64,000 bases of DNA from Epiperipatus broadwayi (taxonomy: Eukaryota > Onychophora > Udeonychophora > Euonychophora > Peripatidae), in contig JAQFVV010006336.1 in assembly GCA_028023455.1 (NCBI GenBank), forward strand, positions 2,124,224 to 2,188,223. Direction: 5' to 3'. Position numbers and translations under genes: made by a program. Position 1 is the stretch's first letter, and the number at the start of each line of letters is the position of its first letter. Positions 26,601-36,976 of the stretch are shown here, piece by piece. A model generated the notes under the pieces. The model saw only the letters and a program-made list of their open reading frames with translations. It did no database searches and had not been told where the DNA came from.

Positions 26601-27589
26601 ATTGACTGACAAATACTAATTTCTAAAAAAATTATTTTAAATACTTTAAAATTAATTAGAGAACCAATTCATCACTTACTTGAATAAAATAATAATTATA
26701 TAATATCATGGGCACACACATTATAATAAACATGAACATTAAATAAACATAAGCATTAAACATTATATACCACACACATATATTCTGGCATATAAGCTGT
26801 TGGTTTGCCTGATTTGACAAGTTCTAGGACTATCAGTTTATTATGTTAACCTGCACATAAATAGTTCATTTTATGTTGGATATAGAGTTCATTTCTGTTG
26901 ACTCTTGATATCTCACAGATTGCAATGGTTACAATAATAAATAATTGACATAATAGGAATGAAAAAAAATTAGTATCTATAGGTTTTCAGATATGCGTTC
27001 TTCTGAATAGCTGTTTTTTTTTTCTTTTGTGTGATGTGTGTTGTACCAACCAGTTGGAATTTGGATAGTTCACGAATGTATTTCCTTGCTGCATTTCATT
27101 CTGGCAGACAAATGTTTGAACAGCTCAGGTTTTTAGATATTCATTGTGGCTAATTAAATACCTTCAGACATTCTAGGGCAATCAGAGACTGGAGTACAGT
27201 GGCATAGTTCTGATTAGCATCACATGTCTGACAAAGACAAGTTTTTAAGGCCTATTTATATGTGGCTCTCCTATTGTTTTTATCTTTCCAAATCAGTTTG
27301 ATTAATATTTAAATTAATTAAAGTTATTAATTAAATTCCTATTGTTTATTGGTTCACATTTCTTCTTCAATTAATCTGACTGTGGATAAGATACCTTTTT
27401 AATTATTCCCATTGTTTATTTGTAGCCAGTGCTAATTATTCCCATCCCTTCTTTGTTTATCAGTCAAGCAATCTTTGAGTTTGACTTAACTTTTATACTA
27501 CAAACTTTATTTTTCATTTATTTAATTCAACTATTTATAGACATACATATATACACATTTTAATGTATATTTAAGATCAATTCTCATTT
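23620..27589. other. AT-rich non-coding stretch, nothing recognised
   Basis: About 4 kb with homopolymer A/T runs and short TA runs. Two GC-richer patches, about 26,265-26,580 and 27,030-27,260, look like old unidentified repeats or conserved non-coding DNA. No ORF, RNA gene or repeat partner for them was found in this window. Confidence 0.5.
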
Positions 27590-27611
27590 ACACACACACA
27601 CACACATTATA

Positions 27612-27669
<58 letters not shown>
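27590..27669. repeat. (CA)n followed by (ATT)n microsatellite
   Basis: A CA run at 27590-27606, then about 19 ATT units at 27611-27669. Confidence 0.95.
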
Positions 27670-27899
27670 TTAAACTAGTAAAACTTATACTAAGAATCTG
27701 CACTACATCTGTACAACAAAATTTAAACAAATCTTCTTTTTAAATCTTTACTATTGGCATCAGATTACTAACACTAATTTTTTTTTTCTTAAGTATTTTT
27801 GGAATAAAATTTTAATCTTAAAACTTTTATTATGAAATTTGTAATGCTTAAATAGCAGTACAATATATATATAATTAGAAAAAAATTGAATTTAGATTT

Positions 27900-28215
27900 T
27901 CAAACTTTTTACAGTTATTCACTCAATTTTATACAACTGATATACATGGCCACATACATGTGAAAAATAAATGATCTCCAATATATATATTTCATGCTGA
28001 AACAACACTTATTGGCTGATACAAATTACCATCTTCCACACATATATACAATCAGTGCTCAGTTTACATTAAGATAGAAAATATTCAACTTTAATGTACA
28101 AGCTTTCATCTTCTCCTTATTCCAATTCTTCAGTTATCCATATCATTGAAAATCTGATGATTAAATACTCAAAACCCTTGTTTATGTCAATATTATTGTC
28201 ATACCCATGGACTGT
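27900..28215 (-). mobile_element. tRNA-related dispersed repeat, copy 3
   Basis: Shares AAATGATCTCCAATATAT, GCTGAAACAACA, CAGTGCTCAGTTTA, ATCTGATGATTAAATACTC and AAAACCCTTG with copies 1 and 4. Its tRNA-like part (about 27,900-27,945) is more decayed than in the other copies. Confidence 0.5.
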
Positions 28216-28299
28216 AAGTTACCATGATCTCTAACATATAGGACCTTAATATATCAATTTAAATGCACAAAAGAGGGATGGACAAAATACAGGCTGAAT

Positions 28300-28630
28300 A
28301 TGTAATATTCAAATATAAGTATATTGTTTATATTAAACTTACTATAATCAAAAGGGATTTGAACTCAGGCTTTCAAGCTCTTTACAGCTATGCAATTAAT
28401 AAATTATCTCCAACATATGTATTTTGTGCTGAACCAGTTGGTCCAGCTCACCATCTTCCACCTATGTATATACAATCCATTTTCAGTTTATATTAACATA
28501 GCAAATCTATTAAAGAACAAACTTTAATCTTCTCTACACTCCCAAGTTTTCACCATTCATGTCACTGAAAATCTGATGATGAAACACTCAAAACCCTTGC
28601 TGATGCTAATATTATTGTCATATCCATGTT
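28300..28630 (-). mobile_element. tRNA-related dispersed repeat, copy 4
   Basis: The clearest tRNA-like head of the family. The minus strand from 28393 to 28354 reads GCATAGCTGTAAAGAGCTTG then CCTGAGTTCAAATCCC: an A-box-like TAGCTGTAAAGAG and a good B box GAGTTCAAATCCC, separated by only about 10 bases where a tRNA would have its anticodon arm. The adjoining segment 28405-28630 matches copies 1 and 3. Copies 3 and 4 lie in tandem about 100 bp apart. Confidence 0.55.
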
Positions 28631-29029
28631 GACTAAGTCATTATGTGCCGGATTGTGTGCCTGTTGTCAAAAACATGCTTACTATATAACATATAGTTGG
28701 CTGGTACATGAGTTTGATCCTCAAAACAAATAAAATGCTTTGGATGGCAAGGGTTTGAATACAGCAGTTGAGGTAGGTTATGGTCTGGAAATGTGATCAT
28801 GTTATGATTTGCATAGTTAGATCTGACCATGGATATCATTAATGGCTATGCTATCAATGGTATTCTACCCTCTGCTTGAAGGGCTGATCTGCTCCATTGT
28901 ATTAAAGTAAAGGTTAAACTTTTTAAAGTTTAGTTTATCAAAAGTTATAAAATATATTCAAACCTAGTTATATTATATTATCCACATCAACAGACCTGGT
29001 TCAATAATTGAAATTAATACTTAAACTAT

Positions 29030-29290
29030 TGGTTCATTAAGCTTTCAATTCAAAATACAAGACAAAACTTTTTTAGAACAAAGAACATATCTTTTTCTTT
29101 TTTCACTATATTTTCTTTTATAGGGGTTTATCTGAAGCACTTTTGGACAGAAAGCATGAATATTTTTTAAATCAATCATATTACTTTAAAAGCTATATTT
29201 TAAATTGATTTACATTATTTTAATTGTGAAATTTTTCAATTTAATAAATTAACAATACCTACTCAAATAGTGACATATGTAAATATAAAA
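29030..29290 (+). repeat. ~250-bp dispersed repeat, copy 1 of 3
   Basis: Key phrases: CAAGACAAAACTTTTTTAGA, TTTATCTGAAGCA, AATCAATCATATTAC, GCTATATTTTAAATTGATTT and ACTCAAATAGT. The same order occurs at 29330-29580 (direct) and 29630-29880 (inverted). Non-coding. Confidence 0.65.
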
Positions 29291-29329
29291 CATTCCTAAT
29301 GATTAATATTATGCTATATATAGAGATTA

Positions 29330-29580
29330 ATATTCAGACTACTGGTTTATTAATAACTGAAAAACTTTCAACTTTAAAGCACAAGACAAAAGTTTTTTAG
29401 AGAAAAGTATATACCATCTTCTCTTTTTAAATCATTGTCTTTTATATAAGCTTATCTGAGCATATTGGGAAGAATATTTTTGAATCAATCATATTACGTT
29501 TAAAACTATATTTTAAATTGATTTATATTATTTTAATTATTACACATTGCCAATATTGACTCAAATAGTAAAATAAATCA
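29330..29580 (+). repeat. ~250-bp dispersed repeat, copy 2 of 3
   Basis: Direct copy of 29030-29290 with substitutions and indels (ACAAGACAAAAGTTTTTTAG, CTTATCTGAGCA, AATCAATCATATTACG, GACTCAAATAGTA). It ends close to the start of the inverted third copy. Confidence 0.65.
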
Positions 29581-29629
29581 GTAGTTTAAATATTAATCCC
29601 AATATATTACATAATATTGATCACTGTGA

Positions 29630-29880
29630 ATATCTTGTATTTATATATTTTACTATTTGAGTTAAAATTGACAATGTGCAAATTAAAAAAATTCACAACT
29701 GTCATTAAAAATAATATAAAGAAATTTAAAATATAGCTTTAAAAGTAATATGATTGATTGAAAAATGCTCATGCTTTCTTTCTAAAGTGCAGCAGATAAG
29801 CTCCTGTAAAAAAATGTAGTAAAGAGAGAAGGCCCGTTGTTCTCTCTAAAAACGTTTTGTCTTGCATTTGAATTGAGTGT
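29630..29880 (-). repeat. ~250-bp dispersed repeat, copy 3 of 3 (inverted)
   Basis: Reverse-oriented: TACTATTTGAGTTAAAATTG, GTAATATGATTGATTG, CAGCAGATAAGC and ACGTTTTGTCTTG. With copy 2 it forms an inverted pair around 29,600 that could make a long hairpin. Just to the right, 29943-29988 is a separate palindrome (ATTAAAGCTAA...TTAGCTTTAAT). Confidence 0.65.
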
Positions 29881-30597
29881 ATAAAATTTGTTTTATTAGT
29901 CATAGGATAAAGAGTTTGTTTCTTGAAAAGATGTGATAATTTAAAAAAATTAAAGCTAACTTGTATTTAAATTAATACAAATTAGCTTTAATCTATAAAT
30001 CATTAGTCTTTCAGTTATCATGTCACAATTACACTAAAGTATGCAGGGTAAAATAATAGCCATTAAAAATACTATTTTAAATTTATGATAGAAAATTTGC
30101 TGTTTATAACTGATACTCAGGCTAAGTGTCATCAGTATGAAATAGTAAAATTGTCAATTTAAATTTTCAGAATGGTTTTGGTACCAAGGTATTGAATTCT
30201 TTTATGAAATGTGTGTGGAAACAAATGTTACCTATAATAACATGTTTTATGTCATTTGAATAAAGTGTAACACTTTAATTAATATTTTGAATAATTGTAC
30301 AAAAATTTAGGTAATTAAATTTAGTTACATATTCATAATATTGAATCTATACACTTGGACTAAGATATTATAAAAGAGTAAAAATGAAAGAGCTTCCATG
30401 AATTCTGATAGATCACTTGGAAAACTTTAATTTAAGGTTACATCAAAACTATTGGATTTAGTTTTTTGAATTCATGAAATATTATAATTACTAAAAGCAA
30501 TATTATTATTTATTATAGAAAAAATATATTCAATTAATATTAATCAAATAATTAGTTGTTTATTCAATACAGTTTAAATAATTGAGTTATTTTTACC

Positions 30598-30602
30598 ATG
30601 CC
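30598..30602. repeat. Probable 5-bp target duplication of element 3, left
   Basis: ATGCC before the left LTR, against AGGCC (32513-32517) after the right LTR: four of five bases match, consistent with a 5-bp duplication carrying one later mutation. Confidence 0.45.
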
Positions 30603-31377
30603 TGTAATGTCCATATGTATGTCTATATCAGAATAGTGAATAGTCTGCAACAACTTTATCTACCGTTCACTAATGTTCAATTCCCTCGATGTTCATTCAG
30701 GCTGGCTGCTACAAAAATGGTTCACAATGGGCTAGGTTTATGCCTACCTTAGTGCCAGTCCAGTTTAGCTGCACATAAATGCTTCATAGTAAAGCACTGA
30801 GACTGACCTTAAGCTCCTCACAGCTTTTGTCACTGAAACAGTCTACCAGTAACTCCACTTGAAAAACACTGGAAACTTAACTCTTTATTCAGATGCTATC
30901 TAGATGGTTTCCTCAGGCTATGGTCTCCCATACTTTGTGGGCCCTTTCCAGCTATACCCATGAACTACATTTCCACTGAGTGCCGGACCTTAACCACAAA
31001 CACTGACACTAAATATCTCCTGCTGGAATTGAACAGATGTCTACTGAAGATGCACTCAAATACTCACATAGTTGTTACTCAAATACTCTCAGACTCAAAT
31101 ACTGCCCAACTCAAATACTGCCCTACATAGTTGTTCTGTCTCTTTTTATAGCTTCCTGATAACTGCAGCAATTAATCACATTGTCCCATAAGGTAACGTT
31201 TTTTATCTAGAAATATTTGCAATCAGCGAATATCTCTTGTAATTATCGTCTGTCATTACGTTAATGTGTTAATTAAATTCCTCAGTTATCAGTGCGCGAT
31301 CTAAAAACAACCTCTCGAATAAATATTAGTTTTTCTGGAGTGCACAAACTTGCATTCAATTTTTTAAAAATACAACA
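30603..31377 (-). repeat. 3' LTR of element 3
   Basis: On the minus strand it has TATAAAAA at 31143-31150 and AATAAA at 30884-30889, a TATA box followed about 250 bases later by a poly(A) signal, as expected for U3-R. Both signals are conserved in the partner LTR with the same 254-base spacing. The right LTR carries about 20 extra bases near its CATTACA end (ATTAAGGCACCATGTTTTTA). Confidence 0.8.
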
Positions 31378-31393
31378 CCTTCCCCCACTCTAG
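31378..31393 (-). promoter_or_regulatory. Polypurine tract of element 3
   Basis: The minus strand reads CTAGAGTGGGGGAAGG directly before the LTR start TGTTGTA. It is typical of the plus-strand primer site and sets the minus orientation. Confidence 0.7.
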
Positions 31394-31725
31394 AAAAACT
31401 CTTGTTGCAAATTCCTTGATGTTTTCTTTTTTTATTTCCTACTGGGAGGAAACTTATTTCCTGTTATTTCACTCAGAAATGTACGATTCAAAACTGCTGC
31501 CGAACTTCTTTGCCAGTTCCATGTTCCATGGTGACTGTGCATGCATGGTGGGACTCAGCTTCCAATGTTGACTGTGCAAGCATTTTATTTCCAAACTTTC
31601 ACTTCCATTGTTAACGTTATACTAACTGGGATTTCCATTTTCACCCGATTTCTCTGTCTACGGCTAATATTGTTGTAATGCAAAACTTATTCGATACTCA
31701 CAAGTTCCAAATGTGAATACACCAA
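31394..31725 (-). other. Internal region of element 3
   Basis: About 330 bp with no ORF of note. Just inside the 5' LTR (minus strand) the sequence starts TTGGTGTATTCACATTTGG. TGG near the start is the usual beginning of a primer binding site, but I cannot match it to a tRNA 3' end. Confidence 0.55.
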
Positions 31726-32512
31726 TGTAATGTTTATATGTATGTCTATATACATTAAGGCACCATGTTTTTAAGTAATCAGAATAGTGAATAGTCTGCA
31801 ACAACTCTATCTCTACAGTTCGCTAATGTTCAATTCCCTCGATGTTCATTCAGGCTGTCTGCTACAAAAACGGTTCACAATGGGCTAGGTTTACACATAC
31901 CTTAGCCCCAGTCCAGTTTAGGTGCACACAAACACTTCATAGTAATGCACTGAAACTGACCTTAAACTTCTTACAGCTTCCATCACTACAACAGTCAATC
32001 AGTAACTCCACTTAACTCTTTATTCAGCTGCTATCCAGATGGTTTCCTCAGGCTATGGTCTCCCATTCTCTGTGGGCCCTTTCCAGATATACCCATGAAC
32101 TACATTTCCACTGAGAACTGGAACTTAACTGCAAGCACTGATGCTAGATATCTCCTGCTAGAATTGAACAGACATCTACTGGTGATGCACTCAAACACTC
32201 ATGTAGTTGTTACTCAAATTCTCTCAGACTTAAATACTGCCTGACTCAAATACTGCCCTATGTAGTTGTTCTGTTTATTTTTATAGCTTCCTGATAACTG
32301 CAGCAATTAATCACATTGTACAATAAGGTAACATCTTTTATCTAGAAATATTTGCAATCAGCAAATATCTTTTGGAATTATCATCCGCCATTATGTTAAT
32401 GTGTTAATTAAATTCCTCAGTTATCAGTGCACGATCTAAAAACAACCTCTCGAATAAATATTAGTTTTTCTGGAGTGCACAAACTTGCATTCAATTTTTA
32501 CAAAATACAACA
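31726..32512 (-). repeat. 5' LTR of element 3
   Basis: Partner of 30603-31377, with minus-strand TATAAAAA at 32278-32285 and AATAAA at 32019-32024. Substitutions are scattered through it, many of them C/T or G/A, for example around the TGGGCTAGGTTTA segment. Confidence 0.8.
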
Positions 32513-34839
32513 AGGCCCAGATGAGAATTGATACAGAAATATTTATTTTGCATTATTCCAGCTTTATAACTGCTCTAAATTTTATTTATTTTATTTAGTC
32601 AGTTACACTGTCTGATTAAATGGTTTTTATAGATTGATTATGATTTAGTAAATTATGTATAATGGATATGTTTTTGTTACTAAATAAATACATGAAAAGT
32701 ATTGTGAGAAAGTTGATGCCAATGTTAGAAAACAGCAGATTGCACCAGATATTTATTTATCTTATACAAATGCACATGAATATCTGAAATGAAGTATTAC
32801 TATTGGAAAAAATAATCTGGAATCATTTTAAATAGAAATTATTATTAAACAGGAATGTATGTCTGCTCTAAATTTGTTTTCCATTTCTATATCAATTTAT
32901 ATAATGGCTTGATTAGTCGGTCAGTAAGAAGTTGTATATTATGATGGTGAAGTTTTTAATTTGCATATTGATGATTGAGTTCATCTTCCAACTAAAATAT
33001 TGCCTGAAAAATGTTTTATTGATTTAAATAAAGCTACATAAACAATTTGGTTTAGTAATGAAACCACAGAAACTTTAGGATTTTTATTACTAAGAAATAG
33101 AAGAAAACTTCAGTAATTTTCAGTTTGGCTTGCTATCAACATATGAATGTGATTAGTTTAAATATTTTGTTAGTTTTTTTCTATAAAATTTAGATTTGGA
33201 TGTCTATTCTGCATTTAACCATGTTAAAAAATAATTTCAGCATAAAGATCTAACTACTTCAATTAAAGACTGTTTCTTCCAATGTTATTGCATGAAATAA
33301 AACAGAGACTTAAACACTTATATCCAAGTAATGCAAAAATTCTTTTAAAGATGTTTTTTTTAATATTTTGGTACATCATTTTACTTGCCTGATGGCATAA
33401 TATTAAATCAAAAATTGTGAATTTGCTATGTAAACAAGCTAAAAAATAAGTACATTTTTGAAAAAAATATTTTATGCTTAGTTTAAACATATTTTTTGTA
33501 AAATAATGATAGTAAGTTCATAACATAACTATTATATCAAAGTAAATTCCCCCAAATAAAAATATAATGCAATGATCACAAGCAATATAATTCATTTTTA
33601 AATTTCTTTTGCAAAATTCAGTCATATATTTATATAAATATATAGACTGAGAATGTTGATTGTTATTGATTTTGTAATTGTTTACATGTGGCTTGAAATT
33701 TGCACTTTCACAAAGTTGGATATGAAAGCACTTCATCAGGTAAAGATGTGCATAAAAAGTTTTATTTACTCATTCTGAAGTATTTGCATATGCAATATCA
33801 AATGATTCTTTTTTTATCTTTCTTTCTACCACTATTAGAAGACCTTTGCCAGAGAATGTGTTATATGTTTTCCTTTATTCTCCACAACTGAAAAAAACTC
33901 ATTATCACCTTGGATGTTTTTTAGCCTTTCCCTGTTTTGATTGATTAGAACTCTGGGTATGCTTCAGAATGAATTCATTGCTGCAGCATATTCAATCTTT
34001 CTTGACCTTTGTTCTCATAATTTGGAACTATATATTAGGATTCTGATTTAATTTTATCAGATATGATTTTTATCTGATAAGCTTTCTTTCTACAAAGATT
34101 TATTGAAACTTAGTATACATTTTTCTGCTTTAATTTTTTTTTTTAGTTGTTTCAAATCATTACTTATTTTATTATATATTTTTTTCTTTCGTTATCTGAC
34201 ATCTTTTTGTGCAAGGTATTTTCATATCAAGCCTTCTAAAGTCATTTTTATTTACATTTATACCAGTAGTTGATCAGCCTCATGTAATCTAAGCCAAACT
34301 TTTTTTTATGTATGTTATTCAGAAGAAAATTTGAGTCTTGAAGTTGGTATTGTGTCATTTCACTAAATTACACAGATCTTCTGATTTCTCTTCAAAGCCT
34401 TAAGGAAACTGAGAATAAACTTCTAATGTTAATTTCCTATATTGCAGTTGCTGCTTCTAAGCAATTTTTCATATGGTAAATGAATATGGAAGGCTTATTT
34501 AATAACCTACATGTGGCAGGGTGGTGATTTTATTAAAATTTTATTTTTGAATTATCATTTTGATTGTTTTGCTCAGTTGCATGACAATTCAGAATTGTAA
34601 CATCAGTGGAGTTTGTTTATTGGGAGGATAAATGTGCGTATTAATTATTTCTTAAATTATATATTTACAATCATGATAGAAAAAAAACTGATTTATATCC
34701 CTTTTTCTCAGGAGATGAAAAAGATATCATACAAAGCAGATATTTCTGGCTGAAGGCAGAGATTTCTAAAAATTTCCTGATTGCAGACTCAATCCTTTCA
34801 TTTGGTGATAAAATATTTATTTAGTTAACTATAATTAAA
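32513..34839. other. AT-rich non-coding stretch, nothing recognised
   Basis: About 2.3 kb of AT-rich sequence. Short open stretches (33263-33490, 33518-33736, 33700-33891) show no conserved motif. It may contain very old repeats, but I cannot anchor any. Confidence 0.45.
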
Positions 34840-36976
34840 AAAATATTGAAAAATGAAAGTGCTTTGAATAAATTTGGTAATAGTATCAAAAATGAGAGAG
34901 AAGATACACTTAGACAATCCCAATATCAATAACAATCAAAAATTTCAAACTGTTGTTTGAAAAAAATGCTAAATGAAAATTGTCATGGAAACATCAAAAT
35001 AAAGATAGAATTTATTAAATTGCAACTAACATAAAATATATATTTCAAGATTTTTAAATCTATTAAGAACATTGAAATCTTTAATTATACACTTTTTTTT
35101 AGTCATAAATTAATACAATTCTTCTATATCTTCATTTGGATATTTTCTTGACAATTTCTATTTAAAAATTTTCTGAAAGAAGGAATTGAAACTACAAGAT
35201 GCCAAACATTTAAAAATGGTAACAGATGTTGAAGATGGTTCAAATGTAATTAACAGTAATAAAAAGATAAATAATATTCTATTAAAAATTGTCAACAAAG
35301 ATAATTGGTAAAAAAAAAAAGCAGCAATTCATCACTAAATTTTTAACCGAGACAAGACAATGTATGAAAAACAGAGTTTGAATATGGAATTAAATAAAAG
35401 TGATCCTTTAAAAAGAATTGAATACCTCGAGATATATAAAAAGAATTTTAAAAAAAGTGTTAATAGTTATATCAGAAAATATAACTGTCAATTGATAAGG
35501 AAAGCTATCAAAGAAAATAAAAACAATAAAATAATAACCTGTAGTTGAAAAAAAACTACTATCAAAAAGATATGTGATATTGTAAAGTATATGGAAGATT
35601 TCTATAAGAAATGTATAATGACAAAAAATAACAAAAAAATAATTGTAGCAAATTATTACATCTTCAGAATTTCCAAGAAATTCTTATTAAAAATGGCAGA
35701 GAATGATTGAATTATTATTATCTCAAAAAAAGCAGATGAAGAAATAAAATAATTGTTGTCACAATTATATACAAATGTCTAAAGAATAAAGAAGTAGCAA
35801 ATGATTGAAAAAATGAGTAGTAATATTAATTATTTAAAAAAGATGAGAACGAAGATATTAGAAATTACAAATCTATTAGTCTTCTATCAGTTATATACAA
35901 AATTTTTACCAAGATAATTATAACTTACCTACTGCAAATTTTAAATTCAAGCCAACCAAAATGACAAGCTGAATCTAAAATTGTTTTCAAACAAGTGAAT
36001 CATATCCAAGTATTGAGAAAAGTTTTGAAAATAACTAATGACTTATATTTGTAAAATATGAAAAGGAATTTGATTCTATAATTCATTATAATTAAAGCTT
36101 TGGATCAAGATATAAATCCTTATCATATTCTGAAGAATATTTATCAATATTCAGTAGCAACAATTAATGAGTATCATTGAAAAAGATATATGACATATCT
36201 TCAAAGCATTTTACAGTAGTAATATAACAACTATTTTGTGGATTAAAACAGGATACTAAGGAAATAAAAATGTATGAAGTTTATTATTTTAACTAGATTT
36301 TGCAGATAAGTGGTGTTTTTTGGAAATAATACTTCAGAACTTTAGGAAATGTCACAAAAGTTTCCAGATGAGAGTATGTGAATCAAAACTTTGGATTTCA
36401 AAAAATGTTAAAAAAATTTTTAGATTAAAAAAGCAGGATTAAAGAAATATTATAAAAAGTATAAAGTAATAAAATAAAAAGTTGTAAGCAGCAATGAGAA
36501 GAAGTTGATAACTATGAATAACTGTTGTCCAACTATTAATGCATATGGAAACATAATAATAAAATGAATCATAAAATAAAATTTGGATGGAATGCTTTTG
36601 TCTAGATATAACAATATTAAAATAAAATATGTTTATATGTATGAAAATATGTTTTTAATAGATGTGTTTTCTCAGTTTTTATTTATGGATTTGAAAACAA
36701 GAGCAATACAAATACATAAGATTACTTAACAAAATATGAAAGGGTGAAGGTTGGAAGCAACATGAGAAGATCAATAGCAAAATACTTAGTAAGATCACAA
36801 ACAGATATAATTGATATAATTAAAAAAATTAAAATACTAATATGAATTGGAATGGACCTATTTTTAGAAGAGATGATATATGGACAGTTGTTATCTTAAA
36901 CTGATTACCAAAAATTATATAAGGCATGGGAAAAAACGCATATGAAAATGAATGGATGAAACAAACAACTTAGTAG
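34840..36976 (+). pseudogene. Degraded RTE-type LINE, main part
   Basis: Many stops and frame changes, but the order of RTE-like motifs is clear on the + strand. About 34,855-35,010: an endonuclease tail (FGNSIKNERED, later IKIEFIKL). About 35,360-35,560: a basic connector (QSLNMELNKSDPLKRIEYLE). About 35,850-35,960: NYKSISLLSVIYKIFTKIII, the region before RT motif A. About 36,590-36,960: the C-terminal part (FRRDDIWTVVILN, ending near EWMKQT). In active relatives this ORF encodes APE endonuclease plus reverse transcriptase for target-primed insertion. The 5' end is not seen. The copy is split by LTR element 2 and resumes at 44188. Confidence 0.75.
36973..36976. repeat. 4-bp target duplication of element 2, left
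   Basis: GTAG before the left LTR, repeated at 44184-44187 after the right LTR. Joining the LINE across one copy restores a readable LINE C-terminus, which supports the assignment. Confidence 0.75.

Larger units (their letters stand above)
30603..32512 (-). mobile_element. Mini LTR retrotransposon without coding region (element 3)
   Basis: Two direct repeats, 30603-31377 (775 bp) and 31726-32512 (787 bp), enclose only 348 bp. Read on the minus strand, each LTR starts TGTTGTATTTT and ends CATTACA, satisfying the TG...CA rule. A polypurine tract (CTAGAGTGGGGGAAGG) lies just inside the downstream LTR. There is no ORF. Size and structure resemble TRIM-type non-autonomous LTR elements, although the LTRs are longer than usual for that class. 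Such elements depend on proteins from other LTR retrotransposons. Its family is unknown to me. Confidence 0.85.

Noticed and set aside
30603-32512. Simple tandem duplication of a ~780-bp block
   Set aside because: Terminal TG...CA, the polypurine tract, conserved TATA/AATAAA signals and a near-match target duplication favour an LTR element.
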